Source: Pseudomonas matsuisoli
Lineage (GTDB): Bacteria; Pseudomonadota; Gammaproteobacteria; Pseudomonadales; Pseudomonadaceae
Direction: 5' to 3'
DNA: 64,000 nucleotides
Assembly (NCBI RefSeq): GCF_014647635.1
Contig: NZ_BMPO01000008.1
Location: forward strand, 207,482-271,481
Position numbers and translations under genes: made by a program. Under the pieces are notes generated by a model that was not told the origin of the DNA, made no database searches, and saw only the letters and a program-made list of their open reading frames with translations. Positions 56,241-64,000 of this stretch are shown here, one piece after another; positions within the stretch are counted from its first letter, which is position 1; each line of letters starts with the position of its first letter.

Positions 56241-56969
56241 ATGGAGAACAGTGTCAGCGGAACACGGACCTCAGACGTGTCGAGCTCGCTACCCGCCAGA
56301 TATTGGCTAGCAGGAACGACAGGTCTTCTGGTGGCACTCGTCACCGCCTGGTTCTCTTTCACGATGCTTGAGGCAGGGATCGCCAGTTACCGCGCAGAGC
56401 GGTATTTGCAGTACTGGGAAACGCTGAAGGAAGCTCCTTCAGCAAGCGCGCGAACAAAAGCCAAAGAAGCCGCGCTCGAGGCAACCGAATCATTCCCGGT
56501 TGCCAACGGGGAATATCTCGATCGCCTTGGTCGAGTTTATGCCTGGGACAAGGGCGCGGCGCCCGGCCATGACGATATGGCCGCTGCCCGTCTGTCTTTT
56601 AGCGAATCACTGGAGGCAAGGCCTAGTTGGCCCTGGACATGGGTACGTATGGTCTACGCGAAATTGCAGCTGGAAGAGGTAGACGATGAGTTCAGCAATG
56701 CGCTGCTTCGTGCCGACCAAACCGGCGGTGGCTACCAGGAAGTCGATCGAGAACTGGCGCAGATGGGCTTGCGCGCCTGGCCCCAACTAACGGTTTCGGA
56801 GCGTGCACTGGTGCTCAAGGCGGCGGGTCGTTCGATTGCCAGCAGCAAAGTGTCTGCACGCTCCATCTACGCGGTCGCTCAGCGCACGGGACAGACAGTT
56901 CCGCTCTGCTTGAGCCTTGCCGCATCCATCAAGACACGACAGCACATTTGCCAGGAGGCGCTTCAATGA
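56241..56969 (+). CDS. Membrane-anchored polysaccharide biosynthesis accessory protein (VpsP-like)
   Basis: A 242-aa protein with one N-terminal transmembrane helix (about 18-42: YWLAGTTGLLVALVTAWFSF). A helical, TPR-like periplasmic part follows, with AAARLSFSESLEARPSWPWTWVRMVYAKLQ. It resembles small accessory proteins of exopolysaccharide operons such as VpsP, but I am not certain of the family. The ATG at 56241 has GGGAA upstream; an ATG at 56217 is possible. Its stop overlaps the next ATG (ATGA). Confidence 0.65.
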   Translation: MENSVSGTRTSDVSSSLPARYWLAGTTGLLVALVTAWFSFTMLEAGIASYRAERYLQYWETLKEAPSASARTKAKEAALEATESFPVANGEYLDRLGRVYAWDKGAAPGHDDMAAARLSFSESLEARPSWPWTWVRMVYAKLQLEEVDDEFSNALLRADQTGGGYQEVDRELAQMGLRAWPQLTVSERALVLKAAGRSIASSKVSARSIYAVAQRTGQTVPLCLSLAASIKTRQHICQEALQ

Positions 56970-58357
56970 TTGCTCCGCGTACCAACCCTGCAGCCAATCG
57001 CCATGGCCTGACTTTCTGGGGCCAATGGTTGTGCGGCATCACACTGGTCAGTGCCGTACTTTGCTACCTCGCCTTCGATCGCTTCGGCGAAGTGCCGACC
57101 GAATACCGGCTGCTGGTTGCCTTGACGGTGCTAGGTTCGGTTCCCGCTTACATGCTTCTGCGGGTCTACCACAAGCGCTACAGCTATTTATCGGGACTGC
57201 TGCATCTGGCCGGAGGCTGGGTCACGCTGCTGGCAGGTCTTACCGTCATCATTTACGCCAGCGAAAGCGTCAATCTGTTCGCAGCCGAAATCATCGTGAA
57301 ATGGGCGCTGCTTGGGTTCATTGCACAAGCCATTGCGTTCGTCCCACTCAGGTATTTCGCGATGCTGCACGCTCGCAGCCTCAACCGGGAACGTACCGCC
57401 ATCATCGTCGGCAGCAGCCCACGGGCCTACGAACTGGCCGAACGCCTCCATAGCTCGAACCGTATCCCCCTTATGGGCATGGTGCCTTCCGCGCCCGATG
57501 ACCACACGCGCGATGGTCGCTTCCCCGTACTGGGCAATTTGCCCAACCTGAAGGACATCACCGAGCAGTACGGCGTCCGCCGCGTTTATATCGCTGTGTC
57601 GCTGGAAGAAATGGCGCGTATCGAGCAGTTGTATCTCGGTTTGCTCGACATGAGCGTTGATGTCGTGTGGGTTCCGGATTTCGGCAGCATGCCTTTGCTT
57701 AACCAGTCCATCGCTCAAATCGATCAGTTGCCCGCTATCTATCTGAATGAAGCACCGTTGAGCTCGCACCCGGCAGCCGCCTTCAGCAAAAGCCTGATCG
57801 ATCGCTCGGTTGCATTAGCTGCAATCGTTGCGCTGAGCCCGCTGCTTATTGGCACTGCCATTGCGGTGAAGCTGTCCTCTCCCGGGCCGGTCTTCTTTCG
57901 CCAGCCCCGGCATGGTTGGAACGGCGAAGTGATCCAGATTTTCAAATTCCGCTCTATGCGCGTGCACGACGATAGTGTCGTCAAGCAGGCTACACGGGAT
58001 GACAATCGTGTTACGGCTGTTGGCCGCTTCATACGTCGCACGTCGATCGACGAATTGCCGCAGCTTTTCAATGTGCTTCGCGGAGAGATGTCGCTGGTAG
58101 GCCCACGGCCGCATGCCGTCACTCACAACGACTATTACAGCGACAAGATTTTGGCCTACATGGCACGCCATCGCATCAAGCCTGGCATCACCGGCCTTGC
58201 CCAGGTAACGGGCCACCGTGGCGAGACCGAAACGCTGGAAAAGATGGAACAGCGCGTCGAGCAGGACCTGGCCTACATCAACAACTGGTCGCTGTGGCTT
58301 GACATAAAAATCCTCATAAAAACGCCTTTTACGCTGTTTTCGCGAAACATCTACTGA
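56966..58357 (+). CDS. Undecaprenyl-phosphate sugar phosphotransferase (WcaJ-type)
   Basis: A 463-aa polyprenyl-phosphate hexose-1-phosphate transferase that starts repeat-unit assembly by loading a sugar phosphate, probably glucose, onto undecaprenyl phosphate. N-terminal membrane helices (about 15-130) are followed by a CoA-binding-like fold (TAIIVGSSPRAYELAERL). A further membrane segment (about 273-300) leads to the catalytic bacterial sugar transferase domain: FKFRSMRVHDD, DELPQLFNVLRGEMSLVGPRP and KPGITGLAQV. The start at 56966 has AGGAGG upstream. Confidence 0.93.
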   Translation: MIAPRTNPAANRHGLTFWGQWLCGITLVSAVLCYLAFDRFGEVPTEYRLLVALTVLGSVPAYMLLRVYHKRYSYLSGLLHLAGGWVTLLAGLTVIIYASESVNLFAAEIIVKWALLGFIAQAIAFVPLRYFAMLHARSLNRERTAIIVGSSPRAYELAERLHSSNRIPLMGMVPSAPDDHTRDGRFPVLGNLPNLKDITEQYGVRRVYIAVSLEEMARIEQLYLGLLDMSVDVVWVPDFGSMPLLNQSIAQIDQLPAIYLNEAPLSSHPAAAFSKSLIDRSVALAAIVALSPLLIGTAIAVKLSSPGPVFFRQPRHGWNGEVIQIFKFRSMRVHDDSVVKQATRDDNRVTAVGRFIRRTSIDELPQLFNVLRGEMSLVGPRPHAVTHNDYYSDKILAYMARHRIKPGITGLAQVTGHRGETETLEKMEQRVEQDLAYINNWSLWLDIKILIKTPFTLFSRNIY

Positions 58358-58392
58358 TCTCACCGGTCGGATACGCCTGCTCACTACCAACC

Positions 58393-58420
58393 GCTGTCAT
58401 GAGCGACCGCTCATGACAGC
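58393..58420 (+). other. Perfect 12-bp hairpin between initiating transferase and ugd
   Basis: GCTGTCATGAGC (58393-58404) pairs exactly with GCTCATGACAGC (58409-58420) around GACC. No T-run follows. It lies in a 99-bp gap. Confidence 0.65.
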
Positions 58421-58456
58421 CGACGCAATGCTTACGCTTCAAGAGAGGACCTCTTC

Positions 58457-59803
58457 ATGGACATCACAGTTATCGGAACCGGCTATGTCGGGCTTGTCAC
58501 CGGCGCATGCATCGCGGAGATGGGCAACACCGTCTATTGCGTCGATGTCGATCCCAAAAAGATCGAGAACCTCAAGAAAGGCATTCTGCCGATCTATGAG
58601 CCGGGTCTCGAAACCGTCGTCAGCGATAACTTCGAAGCCAAGCGCCTGCATTTCTCCACGTCGCTCGCCGAAGCCATGAAGCACTCGGACGTACTGTTCA
58701 TTGCCGTAGGCACGCCTCCGGGCGAGGACGGCTCTGCCGATCTGCGCTACGTCGTGGAAGTTGCCCGTCAGATCGGCAGCCTGATGGAGCGCCCAACCAT
58801 CGTGGTGAACAAATCCACCGTACCGATCGGCACGGGCGATATGGTTCGCGCGACCATCAACGAACAACTGCAACAACGCGGTGCCGATATCGAGTTCGAT
58901 GTCGTTTCGAACCCTGAATTCCTCAAGGAAGGCGCAGCGGTCGACGACTTCATGCACCCTGATCGCATCGTTGTTGGTACCGAAAGCGAGTGGGCTCGCA
59001 AGACGATGACGGAGCTGTACGCACCGTTCACTCGCAATCACCCGCGCATGATGATGATGGGCATCCGCGATGCCGAGATGACGAAATACGCCGCAAACGC
59101 CATGTTGGCGACCAAGATCTCGTTCATGAACGAAATCGCCAGCCTCTGCGATCGCCTGGATGTCGACGTCGAAAACGTTCGTCTGGGGATCGGCTCCGAC
59201 CAGCGCATCGGATACCACTTCATCTATGCCGGCTGCGGCTACGGCGGCTCATGCTTCCCGAAAGACGTGAAAGCGCTCATCAATATCGCTCATAAGACTG
59301 ACTTCGAGCCTAAGTTGCTGGCAGCGGTCGAAGCGCGGAACGAGCTGCAAAAGCAGTCGATGTTCGACAAGATCACCACGCACTTCAACGGTGATCTTGC
59401 TGGCCGTACTTTCTGTGTCTGGGGCCTGGCATTCAAGCCCGGTACCGACGACATGCGCGAAGCGCCTAGCGTTGTGTTGATCAACAGCCTGATCAAAGCG
59501 GGCGCCAAGGTACGTGCGTTCGATCCCGTTGCCACGGAAACCGCGCCACGTGAATTTCCAGAGTCGTATTTCAAAGACGGCGTTCTGGAAATCACCGAAG
59601 GTCAGTATGAAGCGGCCATCGATGCAGACGCATTGCTGCTGGTGACGGAGTGGAAACCTTTCCGTCGTCCTGACTTCAAGGCACTGAAAAAGCTATTGAA
59701 GCAACCGCTGGTCTTCGATGGCCGCAATCAATATGACCCGACGCAGATCAAGCGTGACGGTTTCGACTATTACGGCATGGGCCGTAAGTCGATCAATGCC
59801 TGA
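58457..59803 (+). CDS. ugd: UDP-glucose 6-dehydrogenase
   Basis: A 448-aa enzyme oxidising UDP-glucose to UDP-glucuronate with 2 NAD+. The Rossmann motif is VIGTGYVGLVTGACIAEMG (residues 5-23). The substrate-handling EFLKEGAAVDDFMHPDR and the catalytic Cys266 in GYGGSCFPKD are present, and the C-terminal domain has WGLAFKPGTDDMREAPS. AGAGAGGAC precedes the ATG. It implies glucuronic acid, or a derived acidic sugar, in the polymer. Confidence 0.96.
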   Translation: MDITVIGTGYVGLVTGACIAEMGNTVYCVDVDPKKIENLKKGILPIYEPGLETVVSDNFEAKRLHFSTSLAEAMKHSDVLFIAVGTPPGEDGSADLRYVVEVARQIGSLMERPTIVVNKSTVPIGTGDMVRATINEQLQQRGADIEFDVVSNPEFLKEGAAVDDFMHPDRIVVGTESEWARKTMTELYAPFTRNHPRMMMMGIRDAEMTKYAANAMLATKISFMNEIASLCDRLDVDVENVRLGIGSDQRIGYHFIYAGCGYGGSCFPKDVKALINIAHKTDFEPKLLAAVEARNELQKQSMFDKITTHFNGDLAGRTFCVWGLAFKPGTDDMREAPSVVLINSLIKAGAKVRAFDPVATETAPREFPESYFKDGVLEITEGQYEAAIDADALLLVTEWKPFRRPDFKALKKLLKQPLVFDGRNQYDPTQIKRDGFDYYGMGRKSINA

Positions 59804-59816
59804 TCCGGGATAGAAG

Positions 59817-61181
59817 ATGCGGATTGCTGAAGAAGTAACCGACGTTACGGAAAGTCGCGGACGATTTAGCCGGATGCTGGCAGATGCCTCCCGCAACCGG
59901 CTACTGCGAAACATTCTGACCGTGGTAACGGGTACCGCGGGCGCGCAGGCAGTGACCATGGCATTGATGCCAGTGATCACCCGCCTGTACGGGCCGGAAG
60001 CATACGGGGTTCTGGGGGTTTTCCTCAGCCTCGTCATGATGACGGTGCCCGTGGCCGCGCTTACCTATCCAATGGCGATCGTCTTGCCACGCAGGGATGT
60101 CGATGCGCACAGCTTGATCCGCCTTTCCCTACTGACAGGGGCTCTCTTCGCCGGCATTTCCGCATTATTGCTGGCGGTGTGGGGAACGCAACTGGCGAAC
60201 ATGCTCGACATGCAACCCGTCGAGCCGTATTTAATGTTGCTTCCCTTCACCATGTTCAGCGCCGCTGCGCTGGAGATCATTCAGCAGTGGCTTTACCGAA
60301 AACAACGTTTCCGCCTTACCGCAAGCACCGGCATCCTGCATTCGCTCGTATTCAATGGCGGCCGATGCCTCGCAGGTTTGATTCATCCCACGGTTGTCGT
60401 CCTCCTTTGCACGACCGCCTTCAGCCAAGCGCTTCAGGCGTTGATGCTGTTAGTCGGTTTCAAACGGACGGCCCACAAACAAGCGCCCGCTTCGGTACCT
60501 GCGGAACACGCGGATACCGAGCCCCCGGCGACAATGCGCGAGATGGCTCTGCGCCACAGCGACTTTCCACTTTTTCGATTTCCACAGCTGCTCATCAACA
60601 CACTGTCACAGAACTTGCCGACGCTGGTACTCGCGGCCCATTTCGGGGTCGCGGCAGCAGGATTTTTCGCGCTGTGCAAGCAAACGTTGAGCATGCCGAC
60701 CAACCTCATTGGCAAGTCGGTAGCCGATGTTTACTACCCGCGCCTTAGCAAGGCGGCGCACAACAAGGAGCCGATTGCCGGGCTACTGATGAAAGCCACC
60801 TGTGCGCTCGGGCTAGTGGGCTTGGTGCCCTTTGGCCTGGTGTTCGCAGCAGGTCCTTGGTTGTTCGCCTTCGTTTTTGGTAGCGAGTGGCATGTTGCGG
60901 GTGAGTTTGCCCGCTGGCTTGCGCTCGGCGAGTACATGATCTTGGTGAGTCGACCCTGCACCGTGGCGGTGCCTGTACTGAACCTTCAGGGACGCTTCCT
61001 GATATTCGAAATCGTCAGCACCGCACTGCGGATAGGCTCGCTGGCGGTAGGCGTCCTTCTTTTGGACGAAGCGCTGTCCACCGTTATGTCGTTCGTCGGT
61101 GCAACCATCCTTATATACACAGCCATGATTCTTATCGTGCTGTTCGAAGCGCGTCGCGCCACTCACCACACAACGGCTTAG
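59817..61181 (+). CDS. Wzx-like lipid-linked oligosaccharide flippase
   Basis: A 454-aa polytopic protein of the MOP superfamily with about 12 transmembrane helices. It starts with a soluble N-terminus of about 30 residues. AGAQAVTMALMPVITRLYGPEAYG is the first-helix signature of Wzx/RfbX proteins. It would flip the undecaprenyl-linked repeat unit to the periplasm. It follows ugd by 13 bp. No ribosome site of note precedes it, so coupling to ugd is likely. No matching Wzy polymerase is seen in the window. Confidence 0.88.
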   Translation: MRIAEEVTDVTESRGRFSRMLADASRNRLLRNILTVVTGTAGAQAVTMALMPVITRLYGPEAYGVLGVFLSLVMMTVPVAALTYPMAIVLPRRDVDAHSLIRLSLLTGALFAGISALLLAVWGTQLANMLDMQPVEPYLMLLPFTMFSAAALEIIQQWLYRKQRFRLTASTGILHSLVFNGGRCLAGLIHPTVVVLLCTTAFSQALQALMLLVGFKRTAHKQAPASVPAEHADTEPPATMREMALRHSDFPLFRFPQLLINTLSQNLPTLVLAAHFGVAAAGFFALCKQTLSMPTNLIGKSVADVYYPRLSKAAHNKEPIAGLLMKATCALGLVGLVPFGLVFAAGPWLFAFVFGSEWHVAGEFARWLALGEYMILVSRPCTVAVPVLNLQGRFLIFEIVSTALRIGSLAVGVLLLDEALSTVMSFVGATILIYTAMILIVLFEARRATHHTTA

Positions 61182-61232
61182 GTCAACCATGCCTTTAGCT
61201 CTCTAGACACGGATTTCAGAACAGGCACTCCT

Positions 61233-62480
61233 ATGAGATCGAACCCAACCCTTATCGTTATCGGCTACAACCGTCCCAAAAGCCTGACCCGTTTGCTGGA
61301 GTCGCTCAGCAAGGCGCACTACCCGGCAGAAGGCGGGGTGCAGCTGGTCATCAGCCTCGATAACAGTGGGAATCCTGAGCCGGGCCATGTGGCTCAGGCA
61401 TTCGATTGGCCTCACGGGGAGAAGCGCGTCATTCTCCGAGAAACCCGGCTCGGGCTTCGTCAACACGTACTCAGCTGCGGAGACCTTACCGAAGAATACG
61501 GTGACGTCATCGTTCTCGAAGACGACTTGTTCGTGTCGCCCTTCTTTTATGAATATGCAAAACATGCCCTGGCTGCCTATGAAAACAGCCCCAAGGTCGC
61601 GGGCATCAGCCTCTACAGCATGCAGTTCAACCAAACGGCCAGCCTGCCGTTCATGCCGATCGACAATGGGAACTCCGAGACCTATTTCCTGCAGCTCGCG
61701 GCGTCCTGGGGTCAGGTATGGTCGCGCGAGAACTGGCGCGGCTTCCGCCAGTGGTTGAGCGAGCACGGCACCGATATCAGTAACGTCAAAGGAATCCCCC
61801 CGGATATCCGGGCCTGGCCCGAGTCGTCCTGGCTGAAGTTGCACACCACCTATCTGATCACGCACGACCTCTATTTCGCTTACCCCTACTCCTCCCTGAC
61901 GACCAACTTCGGGGATCCGGGGCAACACATGAACATCTCGTCTTCGCGCTATCAGGTACCTATTCGCCAGCAGGCCACCGACTACCAGATGGGCAATTTC
62001 GATGACAGCCTAGCGATCTACGACGCGTACTTCGAGTTGGCGCCCGAAAGCCTGAAGCGGCTGAATCCGCGGCTGAGAAACTACGACTTCGAGGTCAACC
62101 TATACGGCACGAAGGAATGCGGGAACGCGCTACAGCTCACACGCACGCAATCACGTGGCGAGCTGAATTTCGCGCTCTCGATGAAACCGATGGAGTTGAG
62201 CATTGCGCACAACATAGAGGGCGAAGGCATTGGACTCGTGCGACAGCCCGTCCACGCGCCGCAGACGGCTGAGTCCGAATACGAACTCTATCGGTTCTTC
62301 TATAAGTTTCCGACGCTCAAGCTCATCCTGTTCGCGGTCCGAGAACGCCTTCAAGGCCTCTTGGAAAGCAAGCTCAAAGGCATGAAACAAAAAAAGGCCG
62401 GGCCTTCGAATAACACCCCGAAGCGACCTGACTCAGCCGCTCTGGAAAGCGGGAATTCACGGGCCGTTTCCAACAAATAA
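61233..62480 (+). CDS. GT-A fold glycosyltransferase
   Basis: A 415-aa protein. The N-terminal GT-A domain starts PTLIVIGYNRPKSLTRLLES. VIVLEDDLFVSPFFYEYAK supplies the metal-binding EDD. ASWGQVWSRENWRGF resembles GNT-I-like or GT2-like enzymes. The C-terminus (about 380-415) is basic and low in complexity (KLKGMKQKKAGPSNNTPKRP), perhaps touching membrane. It would add one sugar of the repeat unit; donor and linkage are unknown. It is 51 bp after the flippase gene. Confidence 0.82.
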   Translation: MRSNPTLIVIGYNRPKSLTRLLESLSKAHYPAEGGVQLVISLDNSGNPEPGHVAQAFDWPHGEKRVILRETRLGLRQHVLSCGDLTEEYGDVIVLEDDLFVSPFFYEYAKHALAAYENSPKVAGISLYSMQFNQTASLPFMPIDNGNSETYFLQLAASWGQVWSRENWRGFRQWLSEHGTDISNVKGIPPDIRAWPESSWLKLHTTYLITHDLYFAYPYSSLTTNFGDPGQHMNISSSRYQVPIRQQATDYQMGNFDDSLAIYDAYFELAPESLKRLNPRLRNYDFEVNLYGTKECGNALQLTRTQSRGELNFALSMKPMELSIAHNIEGEGIGLVRQPVHAPQTAESEYELYRFFYKFPTLKLILFAVRERLQGLLESKLKGMKQKKAGPSNNTPKRPDSAALESGNSRAVSNK

Positions 62481-62618
62481 GACCCCAAGGAAACAAATGG
62501 TCTTTTCGCTGTCTGAGCTGCGGACGCTTTTGCCGCCCGGCTCAGAGGGCGCACGGACCGTGCCGACTGCCAGGCAAAACAGCTACCCATCTTTATATTT
62601 TCGGACGCAGGTAAAGAC

Positions 62619-63743
62619 ATGGAAAAGAAACGCGCACTCATCACCGGGATCACGGGACAGGATGGCTCCTACCTGGCCGAATTGCTGCTCGAGAAGGGCT
62701 ATGAAGTACATGGCATCAAGCGCCGGGCCTCGCTGTTCAACACTCAACGTGTGGACCACATCTATCAGGACCCGCACGTCGAGAACCAGAACTTCGCCCT
62801 GCACTACGGCGACCTTTCCGACTCGTCTAACCTGACCCGCATCATCCAGGAAGTGCAGCCACACGAGGTCTATAACCTCGGTGCCCAATCGCACGTGGCC
62901 GTAAGCTTCGAAGCGCCCGAGTACACCGCCGATGTCGATGCCATGGGTACCCTGCGCATCCTCGAGGCCATTCGCCTGCTCGGCCTGGAAAAGAAAACGC
63001 GCTTCTACCAGGCCTCGACCTCCGAGCTGTACGGCCTGGTGCAAGAGATTCCGCAAAAGGAAACTACGCCGTTCTACCCGCGCTCTCCCTATGCCGTCGC
63101 TAAGCTGTACGCCTACTGGATCACGGTGAACTACCGTGAATCCTATGGCATGTACGCGTGCAACGGCGTGCTGTTCAACCACGAGTCGCCACGCCGTGGT
63201 GAAACCTTCGTGACCCGCAAGATCACCCGCGGCCTGGCCAACATCGCCCAAGGCCTGGAACCTTGCCTGTACATGGGCAACATGGACGCGCTGCGTGACT
63301 GGGGCCATGCCAAAGACTACGTGCGCATGCAGTGGATGATGATGCAGCAGGAAACCCCTGAGGACTTCGTCATCGCCACCGGTGTGCAGTACTCGGTACG
63401 CGAATTCATCACCTGGTCGGCGAAAGAACTGGGCATCACTTTGCGCTTCGAAGGCTCGGGCGAAAGCGAGAAAGCGGTCGTCGAAGCGGTTACGGGCGAC
63501 AACGCCCCCGCCGTCAAAGTCGGTGACGTCATCGTTCGCGTTGATCCACGCTACTTCCGTCCGGCCGAAGTGGAGACCTTGCTGGGTGATCCTGCCAAAG
63601 CCAAGGAAAAGCTGGGCTGGGTGCCGGAAATCACCGTTCAGGAAATGTGCGCGGAGATGGTTCAGGAAGACCTGAAAACCGCCAAGCGCCATGCCTTGCT
63701 CAAAGAGCTGGGCCACGAGATTCCGGTAAGCCTGGAGAACTGA
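62619..63743 (+). CDS. gmd: GDP-mannose 4,6-dehydratase
   Basis: A 374-aa SDR converting GDP-mannose to GDP-4-keto-6-deoxymannose, the first step to GDP-fucose or GDP-rhamnose. Gmd signatures are [20 protein letters not shown] (NADP motif), [20 protein letters not shown], the STSELYG catalytic region and [12 protein letters not shown] with the Tyr-x3-Lys pair. Length is normal. AGGTAAAG precedes the ATG. fcl follows after 2 bp, so the product here is GDP-fucose. Mannose-1-phosphate comes through AlgC. Confidence 0.96.
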   Translation: MEKKRALITGITGQDGSYLAELLLEKGYEVHGIKRRASLFNTQRVDHIYQDPHVENQNFALHYGDLSDSSNLTRIIQEVQPHEVYNLGAQSHVAVSFEAPEYTADVDAMGTLRILEAIRLLGLEKKTRFYQASTSELYGLVQEIPQKETTPFYPRSPYAVAKLYAYWITVNYRESYGMYACNGVLFNHESPRRGETFVTRKITRGLANIAQGLEPCLYMGNMDALRDWGHAKDYVRMQWMMMQQETPEDFVIATGVQYSVREFITWSAKELGITLRFEGSGESEKAVVEAVTGDNAPAVKVGDVIVRVDPRYFRPAEVETLLGDPAKAKEKLGWVPEITVQEMCAEMVQEDLKTAKRHALLKELGHEIPVSLEN

Positions 63744-63745
63744 TC

Positions 63746-64000
63746 ATGAGTGCGCTCGACCAACGTATCTTTGTAGCCGGCCATCGTGGGATGGTCGGAT
63801 CGGCGATCGTGCGCAAGCTGGAAGCGCTCGGTCACCGCGATATCGTTACCGCTGGGCGCGATACGCTGAACCTACTCGATCAAGCGGCCGTGCGCCGCTT
63901 TTTCGAGGAGCAGCGCATCGATCAGGTCTATCTTGCAGCGGCCAAAGTTGGCGGGATTCACGCGAATAACGTGTACCCGGCGGAGTTCATCTACGAAAAC
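63746..64000 (+). CDS. fcl: GDP-L-fucose synthase, cut by the window end
   Basis: The first 85 residues (of about 320 expected) of the epimerase/reductase that turns GDP-4-keto-6-deoxymannose into GDP-L-fucose. The NADP motif is [20 protein letters not shown] (residues 10-29), followed by the family segment [16 protein letters not shown]. It starts 2 bp after gmd. The frame is open to position 64000; the remainder lies outside. Confidence 0.93.
   Translation, partial: MSALDQRIFVAGHRGMVGSAIVRKLEALGHRDIVTAGRDTLNLLDQAAVRRFFEEQRIDQVYLAAAKVGGIHANNVYPAEFIYEN

Overview
The window is a high-GC gammaproteobacterial chromosome segment, almost certainly Pseudomonas in the broad sense. Evidence: CoaBC, Dut, AlgC, ArgB, PyrE and Crc occur in the order I recall from P. 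aeruginosa. ArgB (302 aa), PyrE (213 aa), Crc (259 aa) and the AlgC catalytic part (463 aa) have the lengths I know from that genus. The intergenic spaces carry Pseudomonas-type REP elements (GTGGGAGCGGGC and GTAGGAGCC families). The species cannot be told from the sequence.

Layout. 1-5.4 kb: a two-gene XRE regulator/membrane protein operon behind twin palindromes, divergent queE and queD, an OBAP-family lipoprotein, a DUF1810 protein and an MFS transporter. 5.4-18.5 kb: conserved core block with an aldehyde dehydrogenase (KauB/PuuC type), a cupin, rpmB-rpmG, an orphan peptide-binding protein, radC, coaBC-dut-algC, argB, a DUF4124 protein, pyrE and crc. 18.8-22.2 kb: gabT and gabD (GABA to succinate) and tRNA-Arg(CCG). 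22.7-24.2 kb: a Na/Pi cotransporter behind a Pho box. 24.4-31.5 kb: the complete ccmABCDEFGHI cytochrome c maturation operon. 32.1-36.0 kb: a three-subunit periplasmic gluconate-type dehydrogenase with a triheme cytochrome, whose cytochrome would need the adjacent Ccm system.

36.2-44.7 kb: a LysR regulator and a VOC protein, then pxpB-pxpC-pxpA (5-oxoprolinase), an MHS-type transporter, a D-glutamate cyclase/DUF1445 protein and an accessory biotin carrier plus biotin carboxylase. PxpB and PxpC are homologous to the carboxyltransferase domains of urea carboxylase. The locus therefore encodes all parts of a split, urea-carboxylase-like enzyme, and this is the most interesting hypothesis in the window.

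45-64 kb: surface polysaccharide genes. First comes a four-gene cassette starting with glucose-1-phosphate cytidylyltransferase (an unidentified CDP-sugar). A convergent glycosyltransferase follows, then about 1 kb without recognisable genes. Next is a Wzx/Wzc-type exopolysaccharide operon: a small exported repeat protein, an outer-membrane barrel, an export protein, a tyrosine autokinase, a membrane-anchored accessory protein, an initiating sugar-phosphate transferase, UDP-glucose dehydrogenase, a flippase, a glycosyltransferase, gmd and fcl (cut by the window end). Perfect hairpins lie between several of these genes. No polymerase (Wzy) is seen, so the cluster probably continues beyond position 64000.
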